Shown here: piece by piece, positions 44,525 through 53,720 of the stretch
Position numbering within the stretch: the stretch's first letter is position 1
Layout of the letters: every line of letters begins with the position of its first letter
Program-made: the position numbers and the translations under genes
Notes under the pieces: model-generated
The model's database searches: none
Seen by the model: only the letters and a program-made list of their open reading frames with translations
Told to the model about the DNA's origin: nothing
Assembly: GCA_963718105.1 (NCBI GenBank)
Contig: OY970352.1
Location: 2,108,001 to 2,172,000 of the forward strand
Length of the DNA stretch: 64,000 nt
Direction of reading: 5' to 3'
Source: DASYKT01 sp963718105
GTDB taxonomy: Bacteria > Acidobacteriota > Blastocatellia > Pyrinomonadales > Pyrinomonadaceae

Positions 44525-45058
44525 ATGAAGTGGCTAAAACGCATTTTATTAGTTCTGATCGTATTAGTAGTCGTATTTTTGTGCGTTGGTTTTATTTTAC
44601 CGGATCATTATAAAGTTGAACGACGCATCACCATGAAGTCCGACCCGAATAAGGTCTACCCGATCATCAGCGATCTGAAGACCTGGAACAGTTGGACGGC
44701 GTGGAACGACAAGCGATATCCCGACATGAAAACCAACTTTTCCGGTTCGGATTCGGGACAGGGCGCAAAAATGGATTGGGACGGTAAGGACGTCGGCCCG
44801 GGCGCGCTCGAGGTGACCAAAAGTATTCCTGCCGACGGCATCGAATACACGCTTAATATTGATCACGGCCAGTTTCAGGCCAACGGGGCGATAAAAATGA
44901 AATTGACCAATGAAGGCCTCGAAGTTACCTGGATCAACGAAGGCGACCTGGGAATGAACCCGCTAAATCGCTACGTCGGATTATTGATGGATCATTTTAT
45001 GGCCCAGGACCTGGAAACGAGTTTGAGAAATCTCAAGAATGCTACCGAAGTACATTAG
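44525..45058 (+). CDS. Membrane-anchored SRPBCC (START-like) protein
   Basis: This 177-residue protein has one N-terminal membrane helix (residues 5-27) followed by a polyketide-cyclase/START-like domain (VERRITMKSDPNKVYPII, DLKTWNSWTAWN, and a C-terminal helix GLLMDHFMAQDLETSLRNLK). A GGAG box lies 8 bp before the ATG. Such domains bind hydrophobic ligands; the target is unknown. The stop is directly followed by a heptamer array. Confidence 0.85.
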   Translation: MKWLKRILLVLIVLVVVFLCVGFILPDHYKVERRITMKSDPNKVYPIISDLKTWNSWTAWNDKRYPDMKTNFSGSDSGQGAKMDWDGKDVGPGALEVTKSIPADGIEYTLNIDHGQFQANGAIKMKLTNEGLEVTWINEGDLGMNPLNRYVGLLMDHFMAQDLETSLRNLKNATEVH

Positions 45059-45059
45059 C

Positions 45060-45094
45060 AACTATTAATTATTAACTATGAACTATTAATTGTT
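45060..45094. repeat. Heptamer-repeat array after the SRPBCC gene
   Basis: Five units AACTATT AATTATT AACTATG AACTATT AATTGTT follow the stop codon. Only one orientation is seen here, with no inverse arm. Confidence 0.8.
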
Positions 45095-45191
45095 CTACAG
45101 AAAACAGCTTAAAATTTTCAGCTCTTGTGCCTTTTTGACAAGGGCTGATTTTTTTGTAATGCTCAATTTTTTGTTACGCGCTAAAAAAGTA

Positions 45192-46340
45192 ATGGACAAT
45201 AGTTCCCATTTATATAATAGCCGCCCGACCTGGGCCGAGATCGACCTGAATAACCTGGGGGCGAATTTTCACGCCACTAAGGAATTTGTCGGCCGCGATC
45301 TGAAATATATGGCGGTGGTCAAAGCCGACGGTTACGGCCACGGCGCCGTTAAGTGCGCGCGCCGGCTGGAAAAAGAAGGCATCGATTGGTTTGGCGTCGC
45401 CCTGCCCGAAGAAGGCGTCGAACTGCGCAGCGCCGGTATTCGCAAGCTTATTCTCTGCCTGGGAAGTTTTTGGGAGGGGCAGGAAAATCTCCTGTTAAAC
45501 TACGATCTTACCCCGACCATTTTCCGCCTAGATCTGGCCGAACGTTTTAACAATGCGGCCAAAGCACAAGGTATGAAGGCCGACGTCCATATCAAGATCG
45601 ACACGGGAATGGGCAGGGTCGGCGTGCGTTACGACGCCATCAAGGAATTTGCCGATAGATTAAAAAGTTGTGAAAATCTTCGCATTGACGGCTTGATGAC
45701 GCACCTCGCCGCCGCTGACGATCTGAAACAGGACCCCTTTACCGACGAACAGGTTCGACGATTTAATGAGTGCGTAAATATTTTTCACGAAAAGGGTTTC
45801 CGTCCTTCCTATCGCGACCTGGCAAATTCGCCCGGCGCGGTCGGGCATCCGAACACGCGCGGGAATATGGTCAGGATCGGCGGCATCCTCTATGGGCTCG
45901 GCGGCGATGTGCTGCCCAAAGAGATCGATAAACCCGTGCTGCACCCGGTAATGTCGCTTTACTCTCGGATAGCGCTGCTAAAACAAGTTCCGGCGCACGA
46001 AACCCTGGGTTACAGCCGGACATTTGAAACCGCGCGCGATTCTATTATCGCCACCGTCCCGATCGGCTATCAGGACGGTTATACGAGATCGCTTTCAAAT
46101 ACCGGCCGGGCGCTGGTAAATGGCCAGGATGCCCCCGTCGTCGGGCGTGTTTCGATGGACTGGATACTGGTGGATGTTACCGATATTCCGGACCCTAAGA
46201 TCGGTGATAAAGTAACGCTGATCGGTGAAGAAAACGGAAACGCCGTTACCGCCGAAGAGATCGCGCAAAAAACCGGCACCATTTCTTATGAAGTAACCTG
46301 CGGTATCAGCGCGCGCGTGCCGAGAATTTATGTCGCATAG
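45192..46340 (+). CDS. alr: Alanine racemase
   Basis: This 382-residue PLP enzyme makes D-alanine for the cell wall. The start ATG 45192 (MDNSSHLYNSRPTWAEIDL) is chosen from the family N-terminus. The PLP lysine is in AVVKADGYGHG (K44), and the C-terminal domain has GRVSMDWILVDVTD. It lies upstream of a flavoenzyme gene, separated by heptamer repeats. Confidence 0.94.
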   Translation: MDNSSHLYNSRPTWAEIDLNNLGANFHATKEFVGRDLKYMAVVKADGYGHGAVKCARRLEKEGIDWFGVALPEEGVELRSAGIRKLILCLGSFWEGQENLLLNYDLTPTIFRLDLAERFNNAAKAQGMKADVHIKIDTGMGRVGVRYDAIKEFADRLKSCENLRIDGLMTHLAAADDLKQDPFTDEQVRRFNECVNIFHEKGFRPSYRDLANSPGAVGHPNTRGNMVRIGGILYGLGGDVLPKEIDKPVLHPVMSLYSRIALLKQVPAHETLGYSRTFETARDSIIATVPIGYQDGYTRSLSNTGRALVNGQDAPVVGRVSMDWILVDVTDIPDPKIGDKVTLIGEENGNAVTAEEIAQKTGTISYEVTCGISARVPRIYVA

Positions 46341-46457
46341 TTCAAAGTTGGAGGTTCAAGGTTTAGAGTTAAATTCAGCTTGTTCCCTTTTTCGAATTAA
46401 GACAAACTAACTTTGAACTTTGAATATTGAACTTTGAACATTGAACTTCGAACTATG
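46339..46457. repeat. Heptamer-repeat inverted arms between alr and the flavoenzyme gene
   Basis: Left arm AGTTCAA AGTTGGA, GGTTCAA GGTTTAG AGTTAAA (46339-46373). Right arm AACTTTG AACTTTG AATATTG and four more (46409-46457). The last right unit, AACTATG, contains the ATG start of the next gene. Confidence 0.88.
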
Positions 46458-47936
46458 TTGATCAAATCAGACCCGGACGAGATCCAGAATTTTCTGACCG
46501 ACGCCAGCAATATTAAAGGCGGCAGTGTCGATCAAGTGATCTTTCCCGAAAGCGCATCAGAGATCGCCGAAGCGCTGCGCGACGCTAATAAAAATAACAC
46601 CCCGTTCACGGTTTCCGGCGCGGGCACCGGGCTGGTCGGCGGCAGGGTTCCATTTGGCGGCATCGTCCTGGCGATGGACAAGCTTAACAAGATCAAAGAA
46701 ATTTCAGCCGAACGATTTTCCGGCATTGTCGAAAGCGGCGTTATCCTGGGCGACTATCAAAAAGCGGTCGAGGCAAAAGATCTTTTCTACCCGCCCGATC
46801 CCACCGAATGGTCTTGCCAGATGGGCGGCACGGTTGCTACCAATGCTTCAGGTTCGCGCAGTTTCAAATACGGTGCGACGCGCCCCTGGATCAGGCGGCT
46901 GGAAATGGTTTTACCCAACGGCGATATCCTAAATTTAAAACGCGGAGATCATTTTTTCGACGAAAGCGGTCAATGTTCGCTTGAGCTTTCGGATAAAAAG
47001 ATCAACCTTAAACTTCCCACCTACCGGATGCCGGATACCAGCAAGCACGCCGCGGGCTACTTTTCCCGGCCGGGCATGGACCTGATCGACCTTTTTATCG
47101 GCAGCGAAGGCACGCTCGGTATCGTTACCGAAATAGAAACGGCGCTGCTGGCAAAACCGGAAAAATACCTGAGCGGAATAATTTTCTTCACGAATGAAAA
47201 AAACCTGCTCGAATTCGTCAGCCGCGCGCGCGCATTGTCTTACGAAAACCGCGCCGCAAAAAATACGAACGCGGTCGATGCTTCCCTTTTGGAATACTTC
47301 GATCGCAACTCGCTGGATTTTATCCGCGATAAATTTCCCCAGGTGCCGGAAAACATGGCCGGAGCGGTCTTTTTCGAACAGGAAACGACCGAAGAGAACG
47401 AAGACGGACTGCTCACACTTTGGAATCAGCTCCTGGAAGAAACCGGTGCCGAGATCGAAATTTCCTGGTTTGCTATCAACGCCGAAGACGCGAAAAAAAT
47501 GCGAGAGTTTCGTCACGCTTTGCCGGTGGCGGTAAACGAATGGATCGTAAAACACGGGCAGAGAAAAGTCTCGACCGATATGGCGGTCGGCAATGAAGAA
47601 TTCCCCCGGCAGTTAAAGTTTTATCAGGATACGTTAAAAGAGGCGGGGTTAAGTTGTGTGATCTTCGGCCATATCGGCGACAACCACGTGCATGTAAATA
47701 TTTTGCCTCGCGATGAAAACGAAGCGCAAAAAGCGCGGCATATCTACGGGCGCTTTATCGCGCGCACATGCATCGTCGGTGGCACTATCTCGGCCGAGCA
47801 CGGCGTCGGAAAACTCAAACGGAAATATCTTAATGTAATGTTCGGCGAGAGGTTCTTAAACGAAATGATCGAGATCAAGAAAGCTCTTGATCCCAAATTC
47901 CTGCTCGGACGTGGCAATATGTTTGATAACGGATAA
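46455..47936 (+). CDS. FAD-linked oxidase (GlcD/D-lactate dehydrogenase-like)
   Basis: The 493-residue protein has a PCMH-type FAD-binding domain (FTVSGAGTGLVGGRVPFGG, PDPTEWSCQMGGTVATNASG, GSEGTLGIVTE) and a C-terminal FAD-oxidase_C domain with HIGDNHVHVNIL and GGTISAEHGVGK. The ATG at 46455 is the first good start and falls inside a heptamer unit. Related enzymes oxidise 2-hydroxy acids such as lactate or glycolate; the substrate is not fixed. No [FeS] partner subunit is adjacent. Confidence 0.9.
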   Translation: MLIKSDPDEIQNFLTDASNIKGGSVDQVIFPESASEIAEALRDANKNNTPFTVSGAGTGLVGGRVPFGGIVLAMDKLNKIKEISAERFSGIVESGVILGDYQKAVEAKDLFYPPDPTEWSCQMGGTVATNASGSRSFKYGATRPWIRRLEMVLPNGDILNLKRGDHFFDESGQCSLELSDKKINLKLPTYRMPDTSKHAAGYFSRPGMDLIDLFIGSEGTLGIVTEIETALLAKPEKYLSGIIFFTNEKNLLEFVSRARALSYENRAAKNTNAVDASLLEYFDRNSLDFIRDKFPQVPENMAGAVFFEQETTEENEDGLLTLWNQLLEETGAEIEISWFAINAEDAKKMREFRHALPVAVNEWIVKHGQRKVSTDMAVGNEEFPRQLKFYQDTLKEAGLSCVIFGHIGDNHVHVNILPRDENEAQKARHIYGRFIARTCIVGGTISAEHGVGKLKRKYLNVMFGERFLNEMIEIKKALDPKFLLGRGNMFDNG

Positions 47937-47937
47937 T

Positions 47938-48000
47938 GATCAGTGAATAGTGATTAATAGATTAACCGTTCACCGCTAATCACTATTCACTATCCATTAA
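47938..48000. repeat. Heptamer-repeat inverted arms between two convergent genes
   Basis: Nine contiguous 7-bp units fill the gap exactly: GATCAGT GAATAGT, GATTAAT AGATTAA, then CCGTTCA CCGCTAA, TCACTAT TCACTAT CCATTAA. Left and right sets are inverted copies of each other. The stops of the two flanking genes abut it. Confidence 0.88.
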
Positions 48001-48004
48001 AGCT

Positions 48005-50083
48005 TTATCTTCCCGGTTTCTTTACCAGCTTGGCTTTGATCTTGGCGACCTCGGTATTGTCTGAAGTCAGGTTTAGTGCTTTCTGCCAGTTGATTCGCGC
48101 CAGGTCAAGTTTACCTTGTTTGGCATAAACGTCACCCAGGTGATCGAGCGCCGTTGCGGATGAAGGATCGCGGCGATTCGCTTCCTTCAAATGCTTTTCG
48201 GCCTCATCGTAATTTCCCATCTTGAAATAAACCCAACCCAGGCTGTCGAGGAATGAAGGATTTTCCGGCTGAGTCTTGACGGCCTTTTGCGTCATTTGCA
48301 GAGCTTCATCCAACTTCTCCCCGCGCTCGGCCAGAAAATATCCGAGGTTATTAAGTGCCGTGGCATTTTCCGGAGTTTTTTCAATCAGATCGCGCAGCGT
48401 TTTTTCCGACCCTTTATAATCGCCGGCGCCGTTTTGCGCGGTCGCCAGTGTGAGCAGGATCACTTGTTTCAGATCTTCGCTTTGCGCCAGCGTAAGCGCG
48501 GTTTGGGCGGCATCCACCGCTTTCGCTCCTTGTTTGGCCTGCGAGTAAAGGCTTGAGATCATCAGGTAGTTATTGATATCCCGTGCTGCCGCTTGCGGTG
48601 AAGAAGCGATCTTTCCTTTATTCACGATCTTGGTTTTGATCAATGCCACTGCCTCTTCAACGCGGCCGAGGTCGGTAAGTATATAGGCTTCCTGAAAAAA
48701 GTATTCGTCCGACGAGGGCGTTTTCTGGCGCAGCGCGCGAACCGTGCGCAGCGCTTCGGCCTTTTTGCCGGTATCGCGCAAAAGTTTGATAAGCTGCAGA
48801 TCCGCAAACGGGTCGTCCTTACCCAGAAGAGTTCGCGCGCGCTCTATCACTTGTTTGGCCTCTTCGACACGCTGGCCGTTCTTGTGCAGTTGAACTATCC
48901 CCGATATGACCTGCGTGGCAAAAAATCGTTCGCTTTCATCAAGCACTGCGGTGCCGTCTATCCCCTGCGACTTGAGGGCCGCTTCATAGGAGGCTACGGC
49001 TTCCCTATCATTCCCCATGTCCGCGTAAGTATCACCTAGGGTAAGCTGTAATTTCGCGGCCGCCATTTTGTCATCGGTCTTTTCAATGCTTTTACGCAGC
49101 GTCTTGATGGCTTCATCGGCCATTCCCGAGCTTAGCTGCACGCCCGCCAGCGCTTCGACCAGCGAGACATTTCCGGGATTGGCATAGACCGCCTGCTGTA
49201 ATGATTGAATGACTTGCGAGGCATTTTCGCTATCGGCTTTTCCCAGCGCCTGTTTCAGCACTTCGACCGCTTCTTCATTTTCCGGTTCATCGGCGATCTT
49301 TCTGCTGATCACATCCAAAGCCTCTTTATCGCGCCCGGCTTTTAACAGCGCTTTCGCCAGCCGCAATGATGCGCCATCGGGCGAGATATCCTGTCCGCCC
49401 GTTGCGCGGCGGAAAAAGTCGTATTCAAAACGAGAGGCCGGCGGCACGGAACCGATCCACCTATTAAGCGCGTCCAGTTCATCGGCAGAGCGGTCCAAGC
49501 GGTTATAAAGCTCGCTCAAATAAGCCCAAGGTTCGGAACCGCGCGAATCAAGGCGCGCCACTTCTTTCCATTCCGCAATGGCCTTGTCCACAAAAATCTT
49601 ATCGATGTTCACTTCGGTCAGCTTGGCCTTGAGGGTATATACGCGGCCGAGCATACGGTGTGCGGCAAAGCTGTTCGAGTTTATCTTCAGGGCCAGCACA
49701 GCTATCTTGACCGCTTCGTCCAGAGTGCTCAGCTCGGCTATCGCGGTATAGGCTTCCGATAAAGACGGATCTGATTCTACGGCGTTTTGAAAGGATTGTT
49801 TTGCCAGGCGGATGTTCACGTCGTATTCGGTCTTGGTCTGCGAGCGTTTGGCGGTTTCCAGAAACCTTTGGCCTTCGAGCAATTTCGCGTAAGCTTTTTC
49901 CCGCTGCTCGCGGCTGATAGGGCCGCCGGCCCTATTTAAAGCTGCTTCCAAAACCGTCGATGCCAGCGGCGTCGGCGACGTGGCCGGGCGCGGCGGAGGA
50001 GGCGGGTCTTGTGCTATAACGCTCGGGACACTAACTGCCGCAAGAAAAATAAAACCTAAAAACATCGAATAACTTTTCTTCAT
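48005..50083 (-). CDS. Exported tetratricopeptide-repeat protein
   Basis: This 692-residue protein has a signal peptide (MKKSYSMFLGFIFLAAV..., cleaved near VIAQ), a proline-rich start (DPPPPPRP), then many TPR-like helix pairs such as AYTAIAELSTLDEAVKIA and the well-formed units ALNNLGYFLAERGEKLDEAL and FLDSLGWVYFKMGNYDEAEK near the C-terminus. It would be periplasmic and mediate protein assembly. It starts at the base after the stop of the small membrane protein gene, so these are coupled. Confidence 0.88.
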   Translation of the reverse strand: MKKSYSMFLGFIFLAAVSVPSVIAQDPPPPPRPATSPTPLASTVLEAALNRAGGPISREQREKAYAKLLEGQRFLETAKRSQTKTEYDVNIRLAKQSFQNAVESDPSLSEAYTAIAELSTLDEAVKIAVLALKINSNSFAAHRMLGRVYTLKAKLTEVNIDKIFVDKAIAEWKEVARLDSRGSEPWAYLSELYNRLDRSADELDALNRWIGSVPPASRFEYDFFRRATGGQDISPDGASLRLAKALLKAGRDKEALDVISRKIADEPENEEAVEVLKQALGKADSENASQVIQSLQQAVYANPGNVSLVEALAGVQLSSGMADEAIKTLRKSIEKTDDKMAAAKLQLTLGDTYADMGNDREAVASYEAALKSQGIDGTAVLDESERFFATQVISGIVQLHKNGQRVEEAKQVIERARTLLGKDDPFADLQLIKLLRDTGKKAEALRTVRALRQKTPSSDEYFFQEAYILTDLGRVEEAVALIKTKIVNKGKIASSPQAAARDINNYLMISSLYSQAKQGAKAVDAAQTALTLAQSEDLKQVILLTLATAQNGAGDYKGSEKTLRDLIEKTPENATALNNLGYFLAERGEKLDEALQMTQKAVKTQPENPSFLDSLGWVYFKMGNYDEAEKHLKEANRRDPSSATALDHLGDVYAKQGKLDLARINWQKALNLTSDNTEVAKIKAKLVKKPGR

Positions 50084-50485
50084 CTATACCTCATTAACCC
50101 GGGCCGCTTTTTCGCGGCGGCGATAGCTCATAATAAACATGATCAGTGATATCGTCACCGCCCGCAGCGCGTCAAACTTATCCCCGCTCAAAAATGCTGT
50201 TACGGTTCCCAGAATAACCACGAGTATCGCAAAAACTCGCAGCGCCAAATGATTTACCCGGTTCCCGCTTCCCCAAAAGATCATTGCAAAAACGGCGATC
50301 GCGACGATCACCGCCCACGACACCATTATCCAAAGGCCATCGATGCCCGTCGGCCTTACCGTCGGACCAATTAGCAGCCACGACAAAACCACCGCGCATA
50401 TTATTGTCAAAATACCGAGCCAGGAGATCAGCCGTGTCAGGCCTCCGACATTAACTTCACGCTCGGTTTGATGTAATGGATTCAC
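50084..50485 (-). CDS. Small four-helix membrane protein of unknown function
   Basis: This 133-residue protein has four hydrophobic helices (about 20-42, 50-70, 82-98, 104-122) and a basic tail (SYRRREKAARVNEV). No domain is recognised. It lies upstream of the TPR gene with no gap (stop at 50084, next start at 50083), so the two are translationally linked. Confidence 0.72.
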   Translation of the reverse strand: MNPLHQTEREVNVGGLTRLISWLGILTIICAVVLSWLLIGPTVRPTGIDGLWIMVSWAVIVAIAVFAMIFWGSGNRVNHLALRVFAILVVILGTVTAFLSGDKFDALRAVTISLIMFIMSYRRREKAARVNEV

Positions 50486-50559
50486 AAATAGAATATCCCT
50501 GATATTCGGTTCGGCTGGAAAATAAACACATGCCGAATATCAGGGAATTTTTCGGCTGT

Positions 50560-52050
50560 TTATTTTTCCGGGTTAGCCGCCGGCGTTTTGTTCGTCACCG
50601 CGGTCAATGCTTTCGGAATCTGCGAGTTATTCAATTCGCCCAGATTTTCGATCACCGCGTCAATGAGTTCAAATTTTTCCTTATCGAAATCTTTGGTCAT
50701 TAAAACGCCGTTCTTATCGATGGTGAGTTCATAACTGCCCGTCAATTCATCGGTAAAATTCGCCCAGAAAGATTTATTTGCCGGAGGCTGCCGTTCTAAA
50801 CCTTCCTTGCTCGGTTCGGGTATTTTCGCGCCCATCAGGTCCAATTGCTGCTTGGATTTTTCCGCGTAATCGCCATTCGGATAATCCTGAACTATCCGCT
50901 GGAAATAACGCGCTGCCTGATCGTTTTCTTCCTCGGCCTGATAGGTGACCGCCAGTTTATACAAAGCCTCGTCCATCCAGCCGAAGTGGGGATATTTATC
51001 CAGGATCTCACGGTAGCGTGACTGGGCGCCTTTTAAACCCTGTTTCTTTTGCTCGATCGCCCGTTTGTAATAAAAATTGGCTATCCAGAGATTGTGAAGC
51101 CCCAGGTTGTCCTGTACCTCAGACAACCGCGTTTCCGCCTCCGGGCGCAGCGTGCTGTTGGGATATTGCTGCAGAAGCGCTTTTAAGCGCTGCTCCGCTT
51201 TTTTTGCGCGGCTGGCATCGCGGTCCGGCCGGCCGATCTGCCGCATTTCAGATTCCGCGATCTTTAAAAGGACGCGGTCCGCCAGCGGGTGCGTCGGAAA
51301 AAATGTCAGCCAATCCTGGTAAGCGGCAGCCGCCTGGATCAGATCGCTGGTCGTTCCCTGCAGGTAAAATGAATCGGCGATCGCCAGCTTGGCCATCGGC
51401 AGGTACGGCGAATCGGGATAGGTCGTGATGATGGTGGTAAAAAGCAGCCGCCCGACTTCGTGGTTATGTTTGCGCACTTCGCGCGTGGCCACGATAAAGA
51501 GTTCGCGGTCACGCCCCGGGGTCACGCTACCCATCAACTCTTCATATTCATCGGTGCCACCGCCGAAAATACCGAGGAATTTTTTCTTTTTCTTGATCTC
51601 GCGCGGATCTCCCACGCGGGAAACAGGGTTGCTGCGGGCCGACGCGGTTTCCATCAGGGTCGAGTCCACTCTTGCCTGTAATTCCGCAGTAGAGGATTCC
51701 AACTGATCTATTTCGCTGCCGTCATATTTCTCTGAACGGTCGATCTTGCCTTGCAGGTTACCGATCTCCGAATTCAAAGAATCGACTTCTTTTTCCAGTG
51801 ATTTAAGACGGGCCGACGGCGTATCGAGCGCGGTTTTATCTTCTTTTTTACCTTTGTCGTCTTTAGCGTCATCCTTCAACCCCGCCAGCGCGCCCTCGAT
51901 GGAACGGTGCATTGCGTCCAATTTTTGACGCATCACTTGCAGACGCTGGCCCGGTGAACCGCCATCCGGCTTGCTTTGGGCAAGTACCGGAAGCTGTAAA
52001 CAAAAAACGATAATTAAACCAAATATTAAATTGCTTCTGCGGAAAAGCAT
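50560..52050 (-). CDS. BamD-like TPR protein, outer-membrane assembly candidate
   Basis: This 496-residue exported protein has a signal peptide, a coiled-coil segment (SLEKEVDSLNSEIGNLQGK, about 90-115), then TPR-type repeats typical of outer-membrane assembly lipoproteins (LFTTIITTYPDSPYLPMAKLAIADSFY, YREILDKYPHFGWMDEALYKLA, YFQRIVQDYPNGDYAEKSK). The repeat pattern and position upstream-downstream of rpe and PASTA genes recall BamD/YbgF proteins. No lipobox cysteine follows the signal, so it may not be lipidated. Confidence 0.8.
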   Translation of the reverse strand: MLFRRSNLIFGLIIVFCLQLPVLAQSKPDGGSPGQRLQVMRQKLDAMHRSIEGALAGLKDDAKDDKGKKEDKTALDTPSARLKSLEKEVDSLNSEIGNLQGKIDRSEKYDGSEIDQLESSTAELQARVDSTLMETASARSNPVSRVGDPREIKKKKKFLGIFGGGTDEYEELMGSVTPGRDRELFIVATREVRKHNHEVGRLLFTTIITTYPDSPYLPMAKLAIADSFYLQGTTSDLIQAAAAYQDWLTFFPTHPLADRVLLKIAESEMRQIGRPDRDASRAKKAEQRLKALLQQYPNSTLRPEAETRLSEVQDNLGLHNLWIANFYYKRAIEQKKQGLKGAQSRYREILDKYPHFGWMDEALYKLAVTYQAEEENDQAARYFQRIVQDYPNGDYAEKSKQQLDLMGAKIPEPSKEGLERQPPANKSFWANFTDELTGSYELTIDKNGVLMTKDFDKEKFELIDAVIENLGELNNSQIPKALTAVTNKTPAANPEK

Positions 52051-52101
52051 CTTTCTCCTCCTAAAAACTCCGCTTTGATAAATTCAAAACTTCCTTATTA
52101 A

Positions 52102-52764
52102 TTAAACCCACTGTATCGTAGCTTCCATTAAACCTTTTACGGCCCCGGCCGGATCTCCTTTGCCGAACACCGCTGAACCGGCGACTATTATCTCTGCTCC
52201 CGAAGCGGAAATATCGCCGATATTATTTTCGTCAATGCCGCCGTCGATCTCTATTCGCACGGGCAGCCCTTTTTGAAAGATCATATCTTTTAGCCGCCGC
52301 AGTTTATCCACCATCGTCGGGATAAATTTCTGGCCGCCAAAACCCGGGTTGACCGACATCAGCAAAATAAAATCGGCATAGGGCAGCGCTTCTTCCAGCG
52401 CAACCAGCGGTGTCGCCGGATTGATCGCTACACCGGCTTTTGCTCCGGCTTCCCGGATAGATGTCAAAGTACGTTGTAAATGAGCATCGGCTTCCACGTG
52501 AACGGAAACCATATCCGCGCCTGCCTCGGCAAACTGGGCGGCATAGCGGCCCGGTTCTTCTATCATTAAATGCGCGTCAAGGATCAATCCGGTGGCTTTT
52601 CGCAGCGACTTCACCACCGGCAACCCGATCGTGATATTCGGCACGAACTTGCCGTCCATGACATCTACGTGAATGACCGTTGCGCCGCCTTCTTCGACGG
52701 AGCGAATTTCCTCGCCCAGCCGCGAAAAATCTGCTGATAAAATTGATGGCGCTATCTCAATCAT
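52102..52764 (-). CDS. rpe: Ribulose-phosphate 3-epimerase
   Basis: This 220-residue TIM-barrel enzyme interconverts ribulose-5-phosphate and xylulose-5-phosphate in the pentose phosphate pathway. Motifs: APSILSADFSRLGEEI, HVDVMDGKFVPNITIG (H32, D34 and D37 among the metal/catalytic residues), and the second catalytic Asp in RIEIDGGIDENN. It lies between the PASTA and BamD-like genes on the same strand, probably in one operon. Confidence 0.96.
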   Translation of the reverse strand: MIEIAPSILSADFSRLGEEIRSVEEGGATVIHVDVMDGKFVPNITIGLPVVKSLRKATGLILDAHLMIEEPGRYAAQFAEAGADMVSVHVEADAHLQRTLTSIREAGAKAGVAINPATPLVALEEALPYADFILLMSVNPGFGGQKFIPTMVDKLRRLKDMIFQKGLPVRIEIDGGIDENNIGDISASGAEIIVAGSAVFGKGDPAGAVKGLMEATIQWV

Positions 52765-52816
52765 ATAAGAATCCTAAATCCAACATTAAGTTGCCTTTCG
52801 CGTTACTGCACCCCTA

Positions 52817-53506
52817 CTATGGAGTGCGGCGATTACGCGTATCTCCCGCTCCTGCGGGCGGCTTCGCCGGCGTCTTTGCGGGCTGCGGTTTAGCCGTATT
52901 GGCCGGGGTCGTGCTCCGGTTATTGTTCTTATTATTGGAATTATTGGCCGGATTAGTGCCTTTCGAATTATCGTTTCCGCCGCCCGAATTTTTGTTATCG
53001 CCCGCCGAATTATTATTCTGATTACCGCCGGAGCCCGTATTGGCATTCGCGTTGGCATTGGCCTTTTTAGGGTCTTTTTTGGGCTTATCTTTCTTGGTTA
53101 AAGCCGTGTTTACCGGTTCGTTATCGTTGGTTACAGGCTGATTTTCGTTGGTCTCTTTTTCGACCTCGACCGGTGTTTCGTCGCCTTCCGTGTTGGAACG
53201 GCTGATCACAACCAAAACAAGCTGTCCCGTTTTAACGGTTTCCCCCGGCCGCGGAAGTTGTTCAAGGATAAGATTTGGCGCTTCCTGGCTGTACCTGGTG
53301 GCCCTTTTCTTTATCTTTAAGCCCAGCGAAGCCAGTTCTCTCTCGCTCTGGAGATAATCTTTTCCGACGATCTCAGGCACCTGGACTTCCTGCCCCCGGA
53401 GAGAGAAGATCACGACCCCGAACAATCCCGCCAGAAAGGCCCCCAGCAGCGCAACGACGATCAACAGCCGGCCCACGGCCGACATTCCGGTTTTAACAAA
53501 ACTCAC
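52817..53506 (-). CDS. Membrane-anchored single-PASTA protein with Asn-rich tail
   Basis: This 229-residue protein has one membrane helix (about 12-36), one PASTA domain (about 39-107, VPEIVGKDYLQSERELASLGL), then a low-complexity tail rich in Asn, Gly, Pro and Lys (for instance NANANANTGSGGNQNN). PASTA domains bind muropeptides in Ser/Thr kinases and PBPs, but no kinase domain is present. It is first of the operon with rpe. Confidence 0.87.
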   Translation of the reverse strand: MSFVKTGMSAVGRLLIVVALLGAFLAGLFGVVIFSLRGQEVQVPEIVGKDYLQSERELASLGLKIKKRATRYSQEAPNLILEQLPRPGETVKTGQLVLVVISRSNTEGDETPVEVEKETNENQPVTNDNEPVNTALTKKDKPKKDPKKANANANANTGSGGNQNNNSAGDNKNSGGGNDNSKGTNPANNSNNKNNNRSTTPANTAKPQPAKTPAKPPAGAGDTRNRRTP

Positions 53507-53603
53507 TTAGATTGCACCTCGAAAAAGCCCGAACTAGTCGCTGATTCAGCCCTGATTTTTACTCAATGAAGTCTAACATTCTATTAAACGCCCGTCTAGC
53601 GGC

Positions 53604-53719
53604 TATGGAGCGCGGGCATCCTGCCCGCAAGGCGCGGCATGCCGCGCTAAACCGTCACGAGCCAAGTGATTTTTAGATCGCTGTGCGATCTTTTGCGGGC
53701 AAGATGCCCGCGCTCCATA
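53604..53719. repeat. Palindromic element, family E (GC-rich)
   Basis: The arms 53604-53630 (TATGGAGCGCGGGCATCCTG...) and 53693-53719 are inverted with one mismatch in 27. The centre has GCGCGGCATGCCGCGC. A fragment (GGAGCGCGGGCATCCCTGCC) is at about 4472-4495. It ends at the stop of the proline dehydrogenase gene. Confidence 0.87.
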
Positions 53720-53720
53720 T

